From the NCBI GenBank assembly GCA_009885605.1, contig VFKK01000018.1, forward strand, positions 1 to 9,746: a stretch of DNA of 9,746 bases, read 5' to 3'. Position numbers and translations under genes: made by a program. Positions 1 to 7,081 of this stretch are shown here, in pieces; the stretch's first letter is position 1; the number at the start of each line of letters is the position of its first letter. This stretch comes from Cyclobacteriaceae bacterium. GTDB lineage: Bacteria; Bacteroidota; Bacteroidia; Cytophagales; Cyclobacteriaceae. Below the pieces are notes generated by a model, which was not told the DNA's origin, made no database searches, and saw only the letters and a list, made by a program, of their open reading frames with translations.

Positions 1-846
1 AAGTTTCATGGGCTGTATCCATTGGATGTTCTGATTGAATTGAAACCGAGGTCGGGAGAGCATATTTTGCGAACTGAGGACATTGTAAAGGAGATCCGAA
101 AGCAGGGAGATTCTCTTGCATTGGTGAATATGGCCGGGTTGCAATATTACACAGGTCAGCTTTTTGATATGAAAGCAATCACTGAAGCTGCACATTCAGT
201 TGGCGCTTTAGCAGGGTTTGACCTGGCACATGCCGCCGGAAATGCTCATCTCAGCTTGCATGATTGGGACGTGGATTTTGCCACCTGGTGCAGTTACAAA
301 TACATGAATTCAGGTCCGGGAAATGTCTCAGGGATCTTTGTCCACGAGCGATTTGCGGAGCGCCCTGATTTGCCCCGATTTGCAGGGTGGTGGGGACATG
401 ATGAAGGTGAGCGTTTCAAGATGGAGAAAGGTTTTGTGCCAATGTATGGTGCAGATGGCTGGCAATTAGCCAACTCAAATATACTGGCTTTGGCAGCACA
501 TCAGGCATCTCTGGATATTTTCCAGGAAGCAGGAATGGTAAATCTCAGAGCAAAAAGTGAAAAATTGACGGCTTATCTCGAGTTTCTTGTCCGCCAAATC
601 AGTGGAGAATCAGGGGTTTTGGAAATTATTACACCCAAAAATCCTTCTGAAAGAGGCTGTCAGTTATCTTTACACATTCATCGTGGGGGTAAAGCTGTCT
701 TCGATGAATGGTACAATCAAGGAGTAGTAGGTGACTGGAGAAATCCGAATGTGATCCGACTTGCTCCTACGCCCCTCTACAACAGCTTCCTGGATGTGTT
801 CCGATTCGCAAAGATTTTGGAACATTCCCTGGAAAAATTCGCTTAA
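1..846 (+). CDS. kynU: Kynureninase, 5' end missing (window edge)
   Basis: PLP-dependent cytosolic hydrolase that cleaves 3-hydroxykynurenine (or kynurenine) to 3-hydroxyanthranilate (or anthranilate) and L-alanine. The frame is open from base 1 (first residues KFHGLYPLDVLIE), so the gene runs off the left edge. The 281 visible residues compare with about 420 in the family, so roughly 140 N-terminal residues lie outside. Key sites, in fragment numbering: FDLAHAAGN with Asp74 and His77, which contact the cofactor; WCSYKYMNSGPG with the PLP-binding Lys100; GWWGH near residues 130-134; and the C-terminal block ERGCQLS...RNPNVIRLAPTPLYNSF, typical of the family. Asn158 (in WQLAN) aligns by eye with human Asn333, a residue linked to preference for the 3-hydroxylated substrate. 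The stop is 8 bases before kmo, so the two are very likely one operon. Identity is secure; the substrate preference is inference. Confidence 0.95.
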   Translation, partial: KFHGLYPLDVLIELKPRSGEHILRTEDIVKEIRKQGDSLALVNMAGLQYYTGQLFDMKAITEAAHSVGALAGFDLAHAAGNAHLSLHDWDVDFATWCSYKYMNSGPGNVSGIFVHERFAERPDLPRFAGWWGHDEGERFKMEKGFVPMYGADGWQLANSNILALAAHQASLDIFQEAGMVNLRAKSEKLTAYLEFLVRQISGESGVLEIITPKNPSERGCQLSLHIHRGGKAVFDEWYNQGVVGDWRNPNVIRLAPTPLYNSFLDVFRFAKILEHSLEKFA

Positions 847-853
847 AAGGAAG
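847..853 (+). promoter_or_regulatory. Probable ribosome binding site of kmo
   Basis: AAGGAAG lies directly after the kynU stop and just before the ATG at 855. It is the only purine-rich Shine-Dalgarno-like stretch suitably placed, and favours 855 over the in-frame ATG at 873. The spacing is short (about 4 bases from AGG), so the choice is not certain; the FAD-binding strand begins only after the second ATG, so either start would give a complete enzyme. Confidence 0.4.
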
Positions 854-854
854 C

Positions 855-2225
855 ATGGGTAAATCTATCCAAATGAAGAAAAATGAAGTTACCATCCTAG
901 GTGCCGGCTTGATCGGTTCTCTGATGGCTATTTATCTCAAGCGTCAGGGACTTGATGTGTCTATTTACGACAAGCGTCCCGACAAGCGCAAAACTCCCTA
1001 CAGTGAAGCGGGAAGGTCCATCAACATGGCTTTAAGCCATAGAGGCTGGAAAAGTCTGGAGCAGGTAGGATTGAAAGAAAAAGTGGAGCCATTGGCGATT
1101 CCTATGTACGGACGCAAGGTTCACGATGAGCATGGAGGGACAAAATTCATCCCTTACGGAAAAGCCTACCAGGCGATTTACTCCATTTCCAGAGGCAAGT
1201 TCAATCAATTGCTTGCCGAAGAGGCGGAGCGATTAGGTGCTGTGATCAACTTTGAACATAAGTGTCTGAATTTTGATTTTCGAAATCAGGAAATAAAATT
1301 TGAAACCCCAGAGGGAGAGAAAGAATTTGTAGCACCGGTTGTGATCGGAGCAGACGGAGCTTATTCCACTCTGAGAATGGCGATGCAAAAACAGATTCGC
1401 TTCAATTACAAGCAGGAATATATTTCACACGGATACAAAGAGCTTACCATCCCGGCGACGGCCTCGGGTGAGTTTGCAATGGATCCAAATGCACTGCATA
1501 TCTGGCCAAGAGGTAAGTTTATGTTGATTGCATTGCCTAATCCTGATAAATCATTCACCTGCACGTTGTTTTTGCCTTTTGAAGGATCCAAAGTTTGCTT
1601 TGAAAAGATCCAGGATGAGCATGACTTGGAGATCGTTTTCACTAATTATTTTGACGATGCTTATAAGTTGATGCCGGATTTGAAAACGGAGTTTTTCAAA
1701 AACCCGACTTCAGCTTTGATCAATGTGGAGTGCTATCCTTGGGTTCAGGACCAAAGCCTCCTGATTGGGGACGCTTCGCATGCGATGGTTCCCTTTTATG
1801 GGCAAGGGATGAACTGTGGATTTGAAGATTGCTCAATTCTGAATGGACTTATTGACAAGTTGGGGACAAATTCATGGGGACTTGTCTTCGAAAAATTCCA
1901 GAAAAAGCGCAAGCCTGATACCGATGCAATCTGTCAGTTAGCAATGGAAAACTTCGTGGAAATGCGTGATTCTGTTGCTGATCCTAAGTTCCTCCTCAGA
2001 AAGAGAATCGAAGCCAAGCTTCACGAACTCTATCCTAATGACTGGATTCCTCTGTATACAATGGTGACTTTTACAGATATAAGTTATGCAGAAGCATACG
2101 CTCAAGGTAAAATCCAGGATGCAGTCATGAATAAAGTGATGGCGGATCCGTTGATTACCGAAAACTGGAACAAGCTCGACTACGAGGATATTATCAATAA
2201 AATGGAAACAGCAAAAGCGGTCTAA
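855..2225 (+). CDS. kmo: Kynurenine 3-monooxygenase
   Basis: FAD-dependent aromatic hydroxylase that uses NADPH and O2 to convert L-kynurenine to 3-hydroxykynurenine, the substrate of the neighbouring kynureninase. At 456 residues it has the usual length. Visible motifs: the N-terminal Rossmann dinucleotide site GAGLIG (16-21); GRSINMALSHRG (53-64), strongly conserved in KMO; Arg87 in MYGRKVHD and Tyr101 in IPYG, spaced 14 apart exactly like the kynurenine-carboxylate contacts Arg83/Tyr97 of yeast KMO; the DG motif GADG (165-168); and the GD motif IGDASHAMVPFYGQGMNCG (304-322). The C-terminal part (about 365-425, NFVEMRDSVADP and the FTDISYAEAY region) is the conserved KMO helical region. I see no strong C-terminal hydrophobic membrane anchor like that of the mitochondrial enzymes, so a soluble or peripheral form is inferred. 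The start at 855 is chosen on a nearby AAGGAAG; ATG 873 is the alternative. A terminator follows at once. Confidence 0.96.
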   Translation: MGKSIQMKKNEVTILGAGLIGSLMAIYLKRQGLDVSIYDKRPDKRKTPYSEAGRSINMALSHRGWKSLEQVGLKEKVEPLAIPMYGRKVHDEHGGTKFIPYGKAYQAIYSISRGKFNQLLAEEAERLGAVINFEHKCLNFDFRNQEIKFETPEGEKEFVAPVVIGADGAYSTLRMAMQKQIRFNYKQEYISHGYKELTIPATASGEFAMDPNALHIWPRGKFMLIALPNPDKSFTCTLFLPFEGSKVCFEKIQDEHDLEIVFTNYFDDAYKLMPDLKTEFFKNPTSALINVECYPWVQDQSLLIGDASHAMVPFYGQGMNCGFEDCSILNGLIDKLGTNSWGLVFEKFQKKRKPDTDAICQLAMENFVEMRDSVADPKFLLRKRIEAKLHELYPNDWIPLYTMVTFTDISYAEAYAQGKIQDAVMNKVMADPLITENWNKLDYEDIINKMETAKAV

Positions 2226-2241
2226 CGATCGCTTTTTTTTT
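2213..2241 (+). terminator. Intrinsic terminator overlapping the kmo stop codon
   Basis: AAAAGCGGTC (2213-2222) pairs with GATCGCTTTT (2227-2236) as a 10-bp stem with one G-U pair, around the tetraloop TAAC. A run of nine T (2233-2241) ends the element. The last sense codons of kmo form the left arm, and the TAA stop (2223-2225) sits in the loop. It lies between convergent genes. On the other strand the hairpin is followed only by the TTTT belonging to its own stem, so it may also work weakly for the 2252-3010 gene. Confidence 0.8.
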
Positions 2242-2251
2242 AGGATTCGGC

Positions 2252-3010
2252 TTATTTATGGCGAAACCAGCAGTCTTCCCTGTCTGTTTGATATTCTTTG
2301 AACACCGTATTGATCGGGAATCCGTGCAGGATTTGGCTTTGAAATTGAGTTCTGACCAGGTAATTGAAAGCTCCCATATCTCCGGTGAAAGCTGATTTGT
2401 TGTTCTGATTATAGCTATGATGAATTGCACAAAGTCCGGTTAAAAAATCTATCATCAGCGAGGCCTTTCCTCCGATAATCCCACAGTTCAGCAAAGATTC
2501 GTTCCCGAAATTCTTTTCGTAAATCTCAAAATCAGGAATTTGGGAACGCAGATGGGCTGAGTGTTCAATCATCCATTCATTTTCCAGTTTTTTTGGTTCG
2601 TCTCCGCAAAATAACGACTCCGGGTTTTCTGAATAATGGTTTTCTGCATACGGGTTTCGGATCAGGACTACATCCGAGATATCAGTTAAAAATAGATCGG
2701 TTATTTGTTTGCCAGCCTTTTTCAAAAAATCCAGGTAAAGAAAGTGCCGGAATACATTTGGATTAAATGATTTGCTCGGCTCGCACTTAATGAATATCAA
2801 ATTCTCATTTTGATACTTTTGGCAGGTTTCTTCTGAGAAACCATTGTGAAAAATAATCCCTTGCAGACCTGCCTTTTGGACAGAATCTACCCAATCTTTC
2901 ACCAGTTCAAAATCATCAGAAGGCAAAGTCTCATTTCTGTTGACATCAAAAGCGCCGGTGATCAGGCTGGCCATTACTACTTGCTGCTTTGTCCCGGATG
3001 AATTTTTCAT
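2252..3010 (-). CDS. Putative glycosyltransferase-like protein (GT-A type)
   Basis: A 252-residue protein that I cannot place in a named family. It begins with a strand-like MASLITGAF (13-21). A strand-helix pattern (GIIFHNGFSEE at 51-61, LIFIKCEPS at 71-79) leads to LFLTDISDVVLIRNPY (106-121), whose Asp110-x-x-Asp113 resembles the acidic DxD metal/nucleotide-sugar site of GT-A glycosyltransferases. Further on are LNCGIIGGKASLM (174-186), GDMGAFNYLVR (210-220) and HGFPINTVFK (229-238), which resemble the acceptor-side blocks of nucleotide-diphospho-sugar transferases; it ends in WFRHK. No signal peptide or membrane segment is evident, so it is probably cytosolic. Its ATG shares one base with the stop of the GT2 gene (TGATG) and no good ribosome site is seen, pointing to translational coupling. 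Sugar, acceptor and pathway are unknown. The glycosyltransferase call is inference from motif layout. Confidence 0.6.
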   Translation of the reverse strand: MKNSSGTKQQVVMASLITGAFDVNRNETLPSDDFELVKDWVDSVQKAGLQGIIFHNGFSEETCQKYQNENLIFIKCEPSKSFNPNVFRHFLYLDFLKKAGKQITDLFLTDISDVVLIRNPYAENHYSENPESLFCGDEPKKLENEWMIEHSAHLRSQIPDFEIYEKNFGNESLLNCGIIGGKASLMIDFLTGLCAIHHSYNQNNKSAFTGDMGAFNYLVRTQFQSQILHGFPINTVFKEYQTDREDCWFRHK

Positions 3011-3690
3011 CAGGAGTTTAGAAGCTGAGTATCTCTTTTGAGAGTGGAGCAGACACTATCAGGATTGTTTCGGTAGTAGATGTATGTGCGCAAGTCAACT
3101 TTTTTCACCTTAAAGCGTTGGGCTGCTTGCTCAAAAAAATGGGCATCAGCGGCGTATTGACTTTTAAATCCGATGCTTTCAAATACTTTCCTTTTTCCAA
3201 ACAGAGTTGCAAACAAAATGCAATCATCCACATGGATCAGCTGATCAAAATCATACTTATCAGGCACAAAATAATCTGCTTCTTCATCTACAATGGTGTC
3301 AGTAGTTGAGGCGATCAAGTCAAAGTCTTCCAATTCTTCCAGGCAGGCACTCAGATGATTTGGCTTAAATTCATCATCCGCATCCAGGATCGCAATGTAT
3401 TTTCCCTTGCTATTTAAGATTCCCCGATTGATGGACAGAGATTGCCCGCGATTAGTATGTCTGATGTAAATCACCTCGTGGAGGATTTTTTCCACGTACT
3501 CCAGCAACTGAATATGAGTTTCGCTTTCACTGCCATCATCTATGATGATCAATTCGAAATCTTGAAAATCCTGATTTAAGATTGACTCGATTGCTCTTTT
3601 GACAAATTCAATTTCAGTGTTGAAGACTGACATCAGCACAGAAATGGTGACTCTGGTCTCACTCTCAAAAACTTCCCCTTCTTCTTTCAT
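3010..3690 (-). CDS. Glycosyltransferase family 2 protein
   Basis: A 226-residue GT-A fold enzyme expected to transfer a sugar from a nucleotide-sugar donor. The N-terminus shows the classic GT2 opening ISVLMSVFNTE (16-26), AIESILNQDFQDFELIIIDDGS (33-54) with the nucleotide-binding Asp51-Asp52, HTNRGQSLSINRGI (78-91), and the metal-binding ILDADDE (101-107). Downstream, GFKSQYAADAHFFEQAAQRF (174-193) occupies the place of the usual ED motif; Asp182 is the likely counterpart of the catalytic base, although the acidic pair is reduced. There is no membrane anchor, and the protein is short because it lacks the C-terminal extension of many GT2 enzymes. The ATG at 3690 is the only good start: upstream the frame closes with a stop at 3730-3732. 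It is the first gene of a two-gene unit with the overlapping putative glycosyltransferase. The likely role is assembly of a surface glycan or glycolipid; the product cannot be named. Confidence 0.88.
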   Translation of the reverse strand: MKEEGEVFESETRVTISVLMSVFNTEIEFVKRAIESILNQDFQDFELIIIDDGSESETHIQLLEYVEKILHEVIYIRHTNRGQSLSINRGILNSKGKYIAILDADDEFKPNHLSACLEELEDFDLIASTTDTIVDEEADYFVPDKYDFDQLIHVDDCILFATLFGKRKVFESIGFKSQYAADAHFFEQAAQRFKVKKVDLRTYIYYRNNPDSVCSTLKRDTQLLNS

Positions 3691-3950
3691 TAAGTTTGGA
3701 AATTCAAATCCCTCTGATACTAATAGCTTTTAGCTGAATAAGTTCAAAGCTACCGGTTTTATTCAACCTGAATTGGGATAATTGAAAGCTTTTCCGACTC
3801 ATTCTTTGAATGCTTGTTCCATCACCCATTTCCCCACCAATTTCACAGTGAAAAATTACCGATACGATCTGCTTTTACTTACGATTTAGCAGATTCTGCG
3901 ATACCGCTATGCGGAGTTTAAACAATTCAAAAATGAAAAATCCTTCTCAT
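3691..3950. other. Intergenic spacer with short inverted repeats
   Basis: No coding region is supported in these 260 bases. Three dyads stand out. TAGCTTT (3724-3730) / AAAGCTA (3746-3752) has a 15-base spacer and lies upstream of the GT2 gene. TTTCACAGTGAAA (3841-3853) is a near-continuous 13-base palindrome, operator-like. ATCTGCT (3867-3873) / AGCAGAT (3888-3894) has a 14-base loop; it is followed on the + strand by a small CCGC-TAT-GCGG hairpin (3904-3914). The last two lie just downstream of the beta-CASP gene and could slow transcription there, but none has a proper T tract. Confidence 0.4.
3745..3752 (-). promoter_or_regulatory. Candidate Bacteroidota -7 element for the glycosyltransferase pair
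   Basis: Read on the minus strand this is TAGCTTTG, a full match to the Bacteroidota -7 consensus TAnnTTTG. It lies about 55 bases upstream of the GT2 ATG, which would give a leader of roughly 45-50 bases. No TTG or TTTG is found at the expected -33 spacing (the nearest, at 11 bases, is too close), so the call rests on one element. It overlaps one arm of the TAGCTTT/AAAGCTA inverted repeat, which could be an operator. Confidence 0.3.
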
Positions 3951-5345
3951 TTAGAGTTCGATAATATCTCCGATTTCGGGTAAAATCGGTTTGATTTTAA
4001 ATTTACTTTCTATCAAATCAGCCAGAATTCCTCTTGGCATCACTTCTCCATGAACCAAAACTACCTTTGGCTTGGACGGAGCGAGGTAGGAAAACCACTC
4101 CAATAGTTCCGACTGTCCTGCATGCGCACTGAATCCATTGAGGGTATGAATTTTTGCTTTTACCCTTACATCCTCTCCATAAATCCGGACTACTTCGGCT
4201 TTTTCCACCAGTCTTCTTCCCAATGAACCCTGAGATTGAAATCCCACGATGATCACATGTGTATTTGGGTTTCCGAGGTTGTGAATGAGGTGATGAAGAA
4301 TTCGCCCTCCGTTACACATTCCTGCTCCTGCTAGGATCATACAAGGCCCATTTATTTCATTCAGGGCTTTGGAAGTGGCCCCGGTCGGGCTTGGGATAAA
4401 GTAAGTTGGGTCTACTGGAAATGCTCCCTTTTGCTTCAGAATTTGGAATTCTTCATCCAGTAAGTCTTGATGGTTTTGATACACCTCTGAGGCTTTCAAC
4501 GCCATCGGGCTGTCGAGGTAAACAGGAAATGGTTTGATCCGTCCCGAATTGAAAAGCTCTGCCATGTGGTAAATGATTTGCTGAGCGCGCCCTATAGCAA
4601 ATGTGGGGATCAGGATTTTCCCACCTCTTTCGCTTACTTCTATTACGATTCTTTCAAATTCAGCAACTGTGTTTTCGTAGGATTTATGGTCGCGATCCCC
4701 GTAAGTGGATTCCATAAAGACCAAATCGGCATAATTAAAATGCTCAAACGGGCTGAGAAGCGGTAAAGTCAGAGGCCCTAAATCCCCGGAAAAGGCTATC
4801 ACTTTCTTTTTACCCTCTTCCTCCACAGTAAGCTCAATGCTTCCGGAACCAAGCATATGACCGGCTTCGATCCAACGAGCCGTAATATCCTCTGTGATCT
4901 GAATATGTTCGCCGAATGGAACGGGATGGGCGAGTTCTTTCATGAATTCCACATGCTCTGTATTATACAAAGGTTCTGCAAGTGGCTTCCCCGGTTCCCA
5001 ATGTTTTCGGTTTTCACGCATAGCATCGGAAACCTGAATTCTGGCAGAGTCCTGCAAAATGATCTGTGAAAGCTCAAGGGTCTGAATCGTAGTGTAAATC
5101 GGGCCATTGAAGCCATGCTTCACAAGGAGGGGCACTCTTCCGGTATGATCAAGATGTCCATGGGTTAGTAGTATTGCCTGAATTTTATCCGGAGTGGCCC
5201 CTTCGGGAAGTTGGTTTTTTGCTTCAGTTTCTTTATTTCCCTGAAACATGCCTGCATCTATTATAATTGAGGATTTAAGAGTTTGAACCAGGTAGCAAGA
5301 ACCTGTTACTTCTCCTCCGGCAGCGCCGAAAAGTTTGATTTTCAT
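3951..5345 (-). CDS. MBL-fold / beta-CASP ribonuclease-like metallohydrolase
   Basis: A 464-residue zinc-dependent hydrolase of the metallo-beta-lactamase superfamily with a beta-CASP insert, the YSH1/CPSF73-like group that acts on RNA. The signature THGHLDH (61-67) gives His62, His64, Asp66 and His67. Further metal ligands are His163 in AGHMLGSG and Asp188 in FSGDLG. The beta-CASP part begins at MESTYGDRDH (211-220, acidic motif A, Glu212), followed by IPTFAIGRAQQ (247-256), the cap domain with YLDSPMA, and GFQSQGSLGRRL (368-379). Motif B is FSAHAGQ (His408) and motif C is LVHGE (His432). All expected catalytic residues are present and the length is normal for the single-unit bacterial form, with no KH RNA-binding extension. 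It is separated by 215 and 260 bases from its neighbours, so it probably has its own promoter. The family suggests RNA processing or decay; the cellular target is unknown. Confidence 0.9.
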   Translation of the reverse strand: MKIKLFGAAGGEVTGSCYLVQTLKSSIIIDAGMFQGNKETEAKNQLPEGATPDKIQAILLTHGHLDHTGRVPLLVKHGFNGPIYTTIQTLELSQIILQDSARIQVSDAMRENRKHWEPGKPLAEPLYNTEHVEFMKELAHPVPFGEHIQITEDITARWIEAGHMLGSGSIELTVEEEGKKKVIAFSGDLGPLTLPLLSPFEHFNYADLVFMESTYGDRDHKSYENTVAEFERIVIEVSERGGKILIPTFAIGRAQQIIYHMAELFNSGRIKPFPVYLDSPMALKASEVYQNHQDLLDEEFQILKQKGAFPVDPTYFIPSPTGATSKALNEINGPCMILAGAGMCNGGRILHHLIHNLGNPNTHVIIVGFQSQGSLGRRLVEKAEVVRIYGEDVRVKAKIHTLNGFSAHAGQSELLEWFSYLAPSKPKVVLVHGEVMPRGILADLIESKFKIKPILPEIGDIIEL

Positions 5346-5560
5346 GAGTTGTGGACTTAGGAGTCTTAAAATTAGTTAGACAAGATTTTTGGGAAGTAAA
5401 AGATTGCTTCATGTTTTACGGAGGAATTTAACCAAAAGTCTACCTCCGGAAAATAAAAGCTTCTTTTAAAAGTAAAGTGTTTCGTTTAGCCCCTTCAAAG
5501 GATTTTAGGGCAGAAAAATTCAGTAGGCGGTTTAAATAACTCTGTGAGTCCGGATGGAAA
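5346..5560. other. Intergenic spacer upstream of the beta-CASP gene
   Basis: A 215-base AT-rich gap between the GH3 stop and the start of the beta-CASP gene. No gene is supported. The one clear structure is the perfect 6-bp inverted repeat CGGAGG (5419-5424) / CCTCCG (5443-5448) with an 18-base spacer, followed on the minus strand by TAAAAC rather than a T tract. I found neither a convincing -33/-7 promoter pair nor a strong terminator for the GH3 gene. The ATG at 5345 has no obvious Shine-Dalgarno sequence. Confidence 0.35.
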
Positions 5561-7081
5561 TCACTTCATCATACCCAAAATCTCATCGAGGTATTCGCGG
5601 TTGTTAGAGAGGCGAGGAACTTTATGCTGTCCGCCAAGTTTGCCTTTTTTTCCAAGCCAGGATTGAAAAAGTCCTTCGGGTGCTTGATGAATGATAGGTG
5701 GGTTTAGGGCCAGATCTTTGTAGCGCTTGGCATCGTAATCAGAATTTATTTTCCGAAGGCTCTCATCCAGTAAATCCCTGAACTGATTCAAATCTTTTGG
5801 TGGTGTTCGGAATTCAACCACCCATTCATGGGCACCTTTTGATCCGGAAGAATCAAAATAAACAGGAGCAGCAGTGAAATTTGCAATGGTGGATCCGGTA
5901 GCTTCGCAGGCCAGTTCGATTGCCTTTTCTGCATTTTCCACGATTACTTCTTCCCCAAAAGCATTGATGAAATGCCGGGTTCTTCCCGAAATGTGGAATC
6001 TGAACGGATAGGTACTGGTGAATTTTATCGTATCTCCGATTTTATATCTCCAAAGACCTGCATTGGTGCTGATAACCAAAGCATAGTTTTTCCCCACTTT
6101 CACATCTTCCAGAGAAATCGCCTGAGGGTCTTTGGAATCCAGTTCTTCCATCGGGATAAACTCGTAGAAAATCCCGTAATCCAACAAAAGCAGAAGCTCA
6201 TCCGAATCCTTCTGATCCTGCAGTCCAAAAAATCCCTCAGAAGCGTTATAGGTTTCCATGTACTGCATTTTTTCGGAAGGAATCAGTTCCTTGAAAAGAT
6301 TACGGTAAGGTCCGAATGCTACGGCTCCATGGAAGAAAACCTCAAGATTTGGCCAAACTTCCAGGATGTTTTTTGCCTTTTTGAGTTCGAGAATCTTCTG
6401 AATCAGCACGATCGTCCAGGTAGGTACTCCTGCAATTGATGTCACGTTTTCGTTCATTGTCTCATTCGCCATTTTTTCGATTTTGGCTTCCCACTCACCC
6501 ATCAATGCGGTTTCAAGAGATGGAGTTCGGATGAATTGTGCCCAAATCGGCAGGTTTTGCATGATGACAGCGGAAATATCCCCGGCTCGGGCTGTTCCTT
6601 CCGGGTTCATAGGATTGGTTTCAAGGGTTCCGCCAATGGTCAGGCTTTTCCCCAGGAAAACTTTTGAATCAGGATTATTGGAAAGGAAAAGAGAGATCAT
6701 GTCTTTTCCGCCTTTGAAATGGCATTCCTCCAGACTTTCGGTGGTAACAGGGATGTATTTACTTCTTGAGGAGGTGGTGCCCGATGACTTGGAAAACCAT
6801 TCGATGTCTGTATTCCAGATCACGTTTTGAGTTCCTTTCATCGTTTTATCGATGTAGGGTTTCAATCCTTCATAATCGCTGATAGGCACTTGTCTGGCAA
6901 AATCTTGGTAGGACCTGATTTTTGAAAAGTGGAACTCCTTACCAAACTCCGTCTTTTTTCCCGCTTCAATGAGCTGGCGAAAAATGGAGTCCTGAATAAT
7001 TATCGGGTTTTGTTTGAAATTTTCGATTTGCCCCAGACGACTTTTAAAGAGCCAGGCCACAAAAGTGTTCAGCACTTCCAT
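5561..7081 (-). CDS. GH3-family acyl-adenylate-forming protein (probable acyl-amido synthetase)
   Basis: A 506-residue member of the GH3 branch of adenylate-forming (ANL) enzymes. In plants these activate a carboxylic acid (auxin, jasmonate) with ATP and join it to an amino acid; the bacterial substrate is not established. The ATP-binding motifs are in order: motif I FSKSSGTTSSRSKYIPVT (96-113); GAVAFGPYRNLF (252-263); motif II YMETYNASEG (274-283) with acidic Glu282; and motif III LWRYKIGDTIKF (343-354) with Asp350, followed by FHISGRTRHFINAFGEEV (362-379). The C-terminal domain ends in a Lys/Gly-rich loop GKKGKLGGQHKVPRL (477-491) that probably closes over the active site, as in GH3 structures. 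The ATG shares its A with the TAA stop of lptB (TAATG), so the protein is probably made by translational coupling. All core motifs are intact, so an active enzyme is expected. Family placement is firm; product and pathway are unknown. Confidence 0.88.
   Translation of the reverse strand: MEVLNTFVAWLFKSRLGQIENFKQNPIIIQDSIFRQLIEAGKKTEFGKEFHFSKIRSYQDFARQVPISDYEGLKPYIDKTMKGTQNVIWNTDIEWFSKSSGTTSSRSKYIPVTTESLEECHFKGGKDMISLFLSNNPDSKVFLGKSLTIGGTLETNPMNPEGTARAGDISAVIMQNLPIWAQFIRTPSLETALMGEWEAKIEKMANETMNENVTSIAGVPTWTIVLIQKILELKKAKNILEVWPNLEVFFHGAVAFGPYRNLFKELIPSEKMQYMETYNASEGFFGLQDQKDSDELLLLLDYGIFYEFIPMEELDSKDPQAISLEDVKVGKNYALVISTNAGLWRYKIGDTIKFTSTYPFRFHISGRTRHFINAFGEEVIVENAEKAIELACEATGSTIANFTAAPVYFDSSGSKGAHEWVVEFRTPPKDLNQFRDLLDESLRKINSDYDAKRYKDLALNPPIIHQAPEGLFQSWLGKKGKLGGQHKVPRLSNNREYLDEILGMMK

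Noticed and set aside
22..24. TTG at 22 as a real start of kynureninase
   Set aside because: The frame is open to base 1 with family-like residues, and the N-terminal third of the enzyme is missing; the gene simply begins outside the window.
5431..5442. TAGACTTTTG (minus strand) as a promoter for the beta-CASP gene
   Set aside because: The TA to TTTG spacing is four bases instead of two, and no TTG lies at the -33 position.
5972..6439. 155-codon open frame on the + strand inside the GH3 gene
   Set aside because: It is antisense to an intact, motif-rich gene and its product shows no domain; it is a by-product of codon bias.
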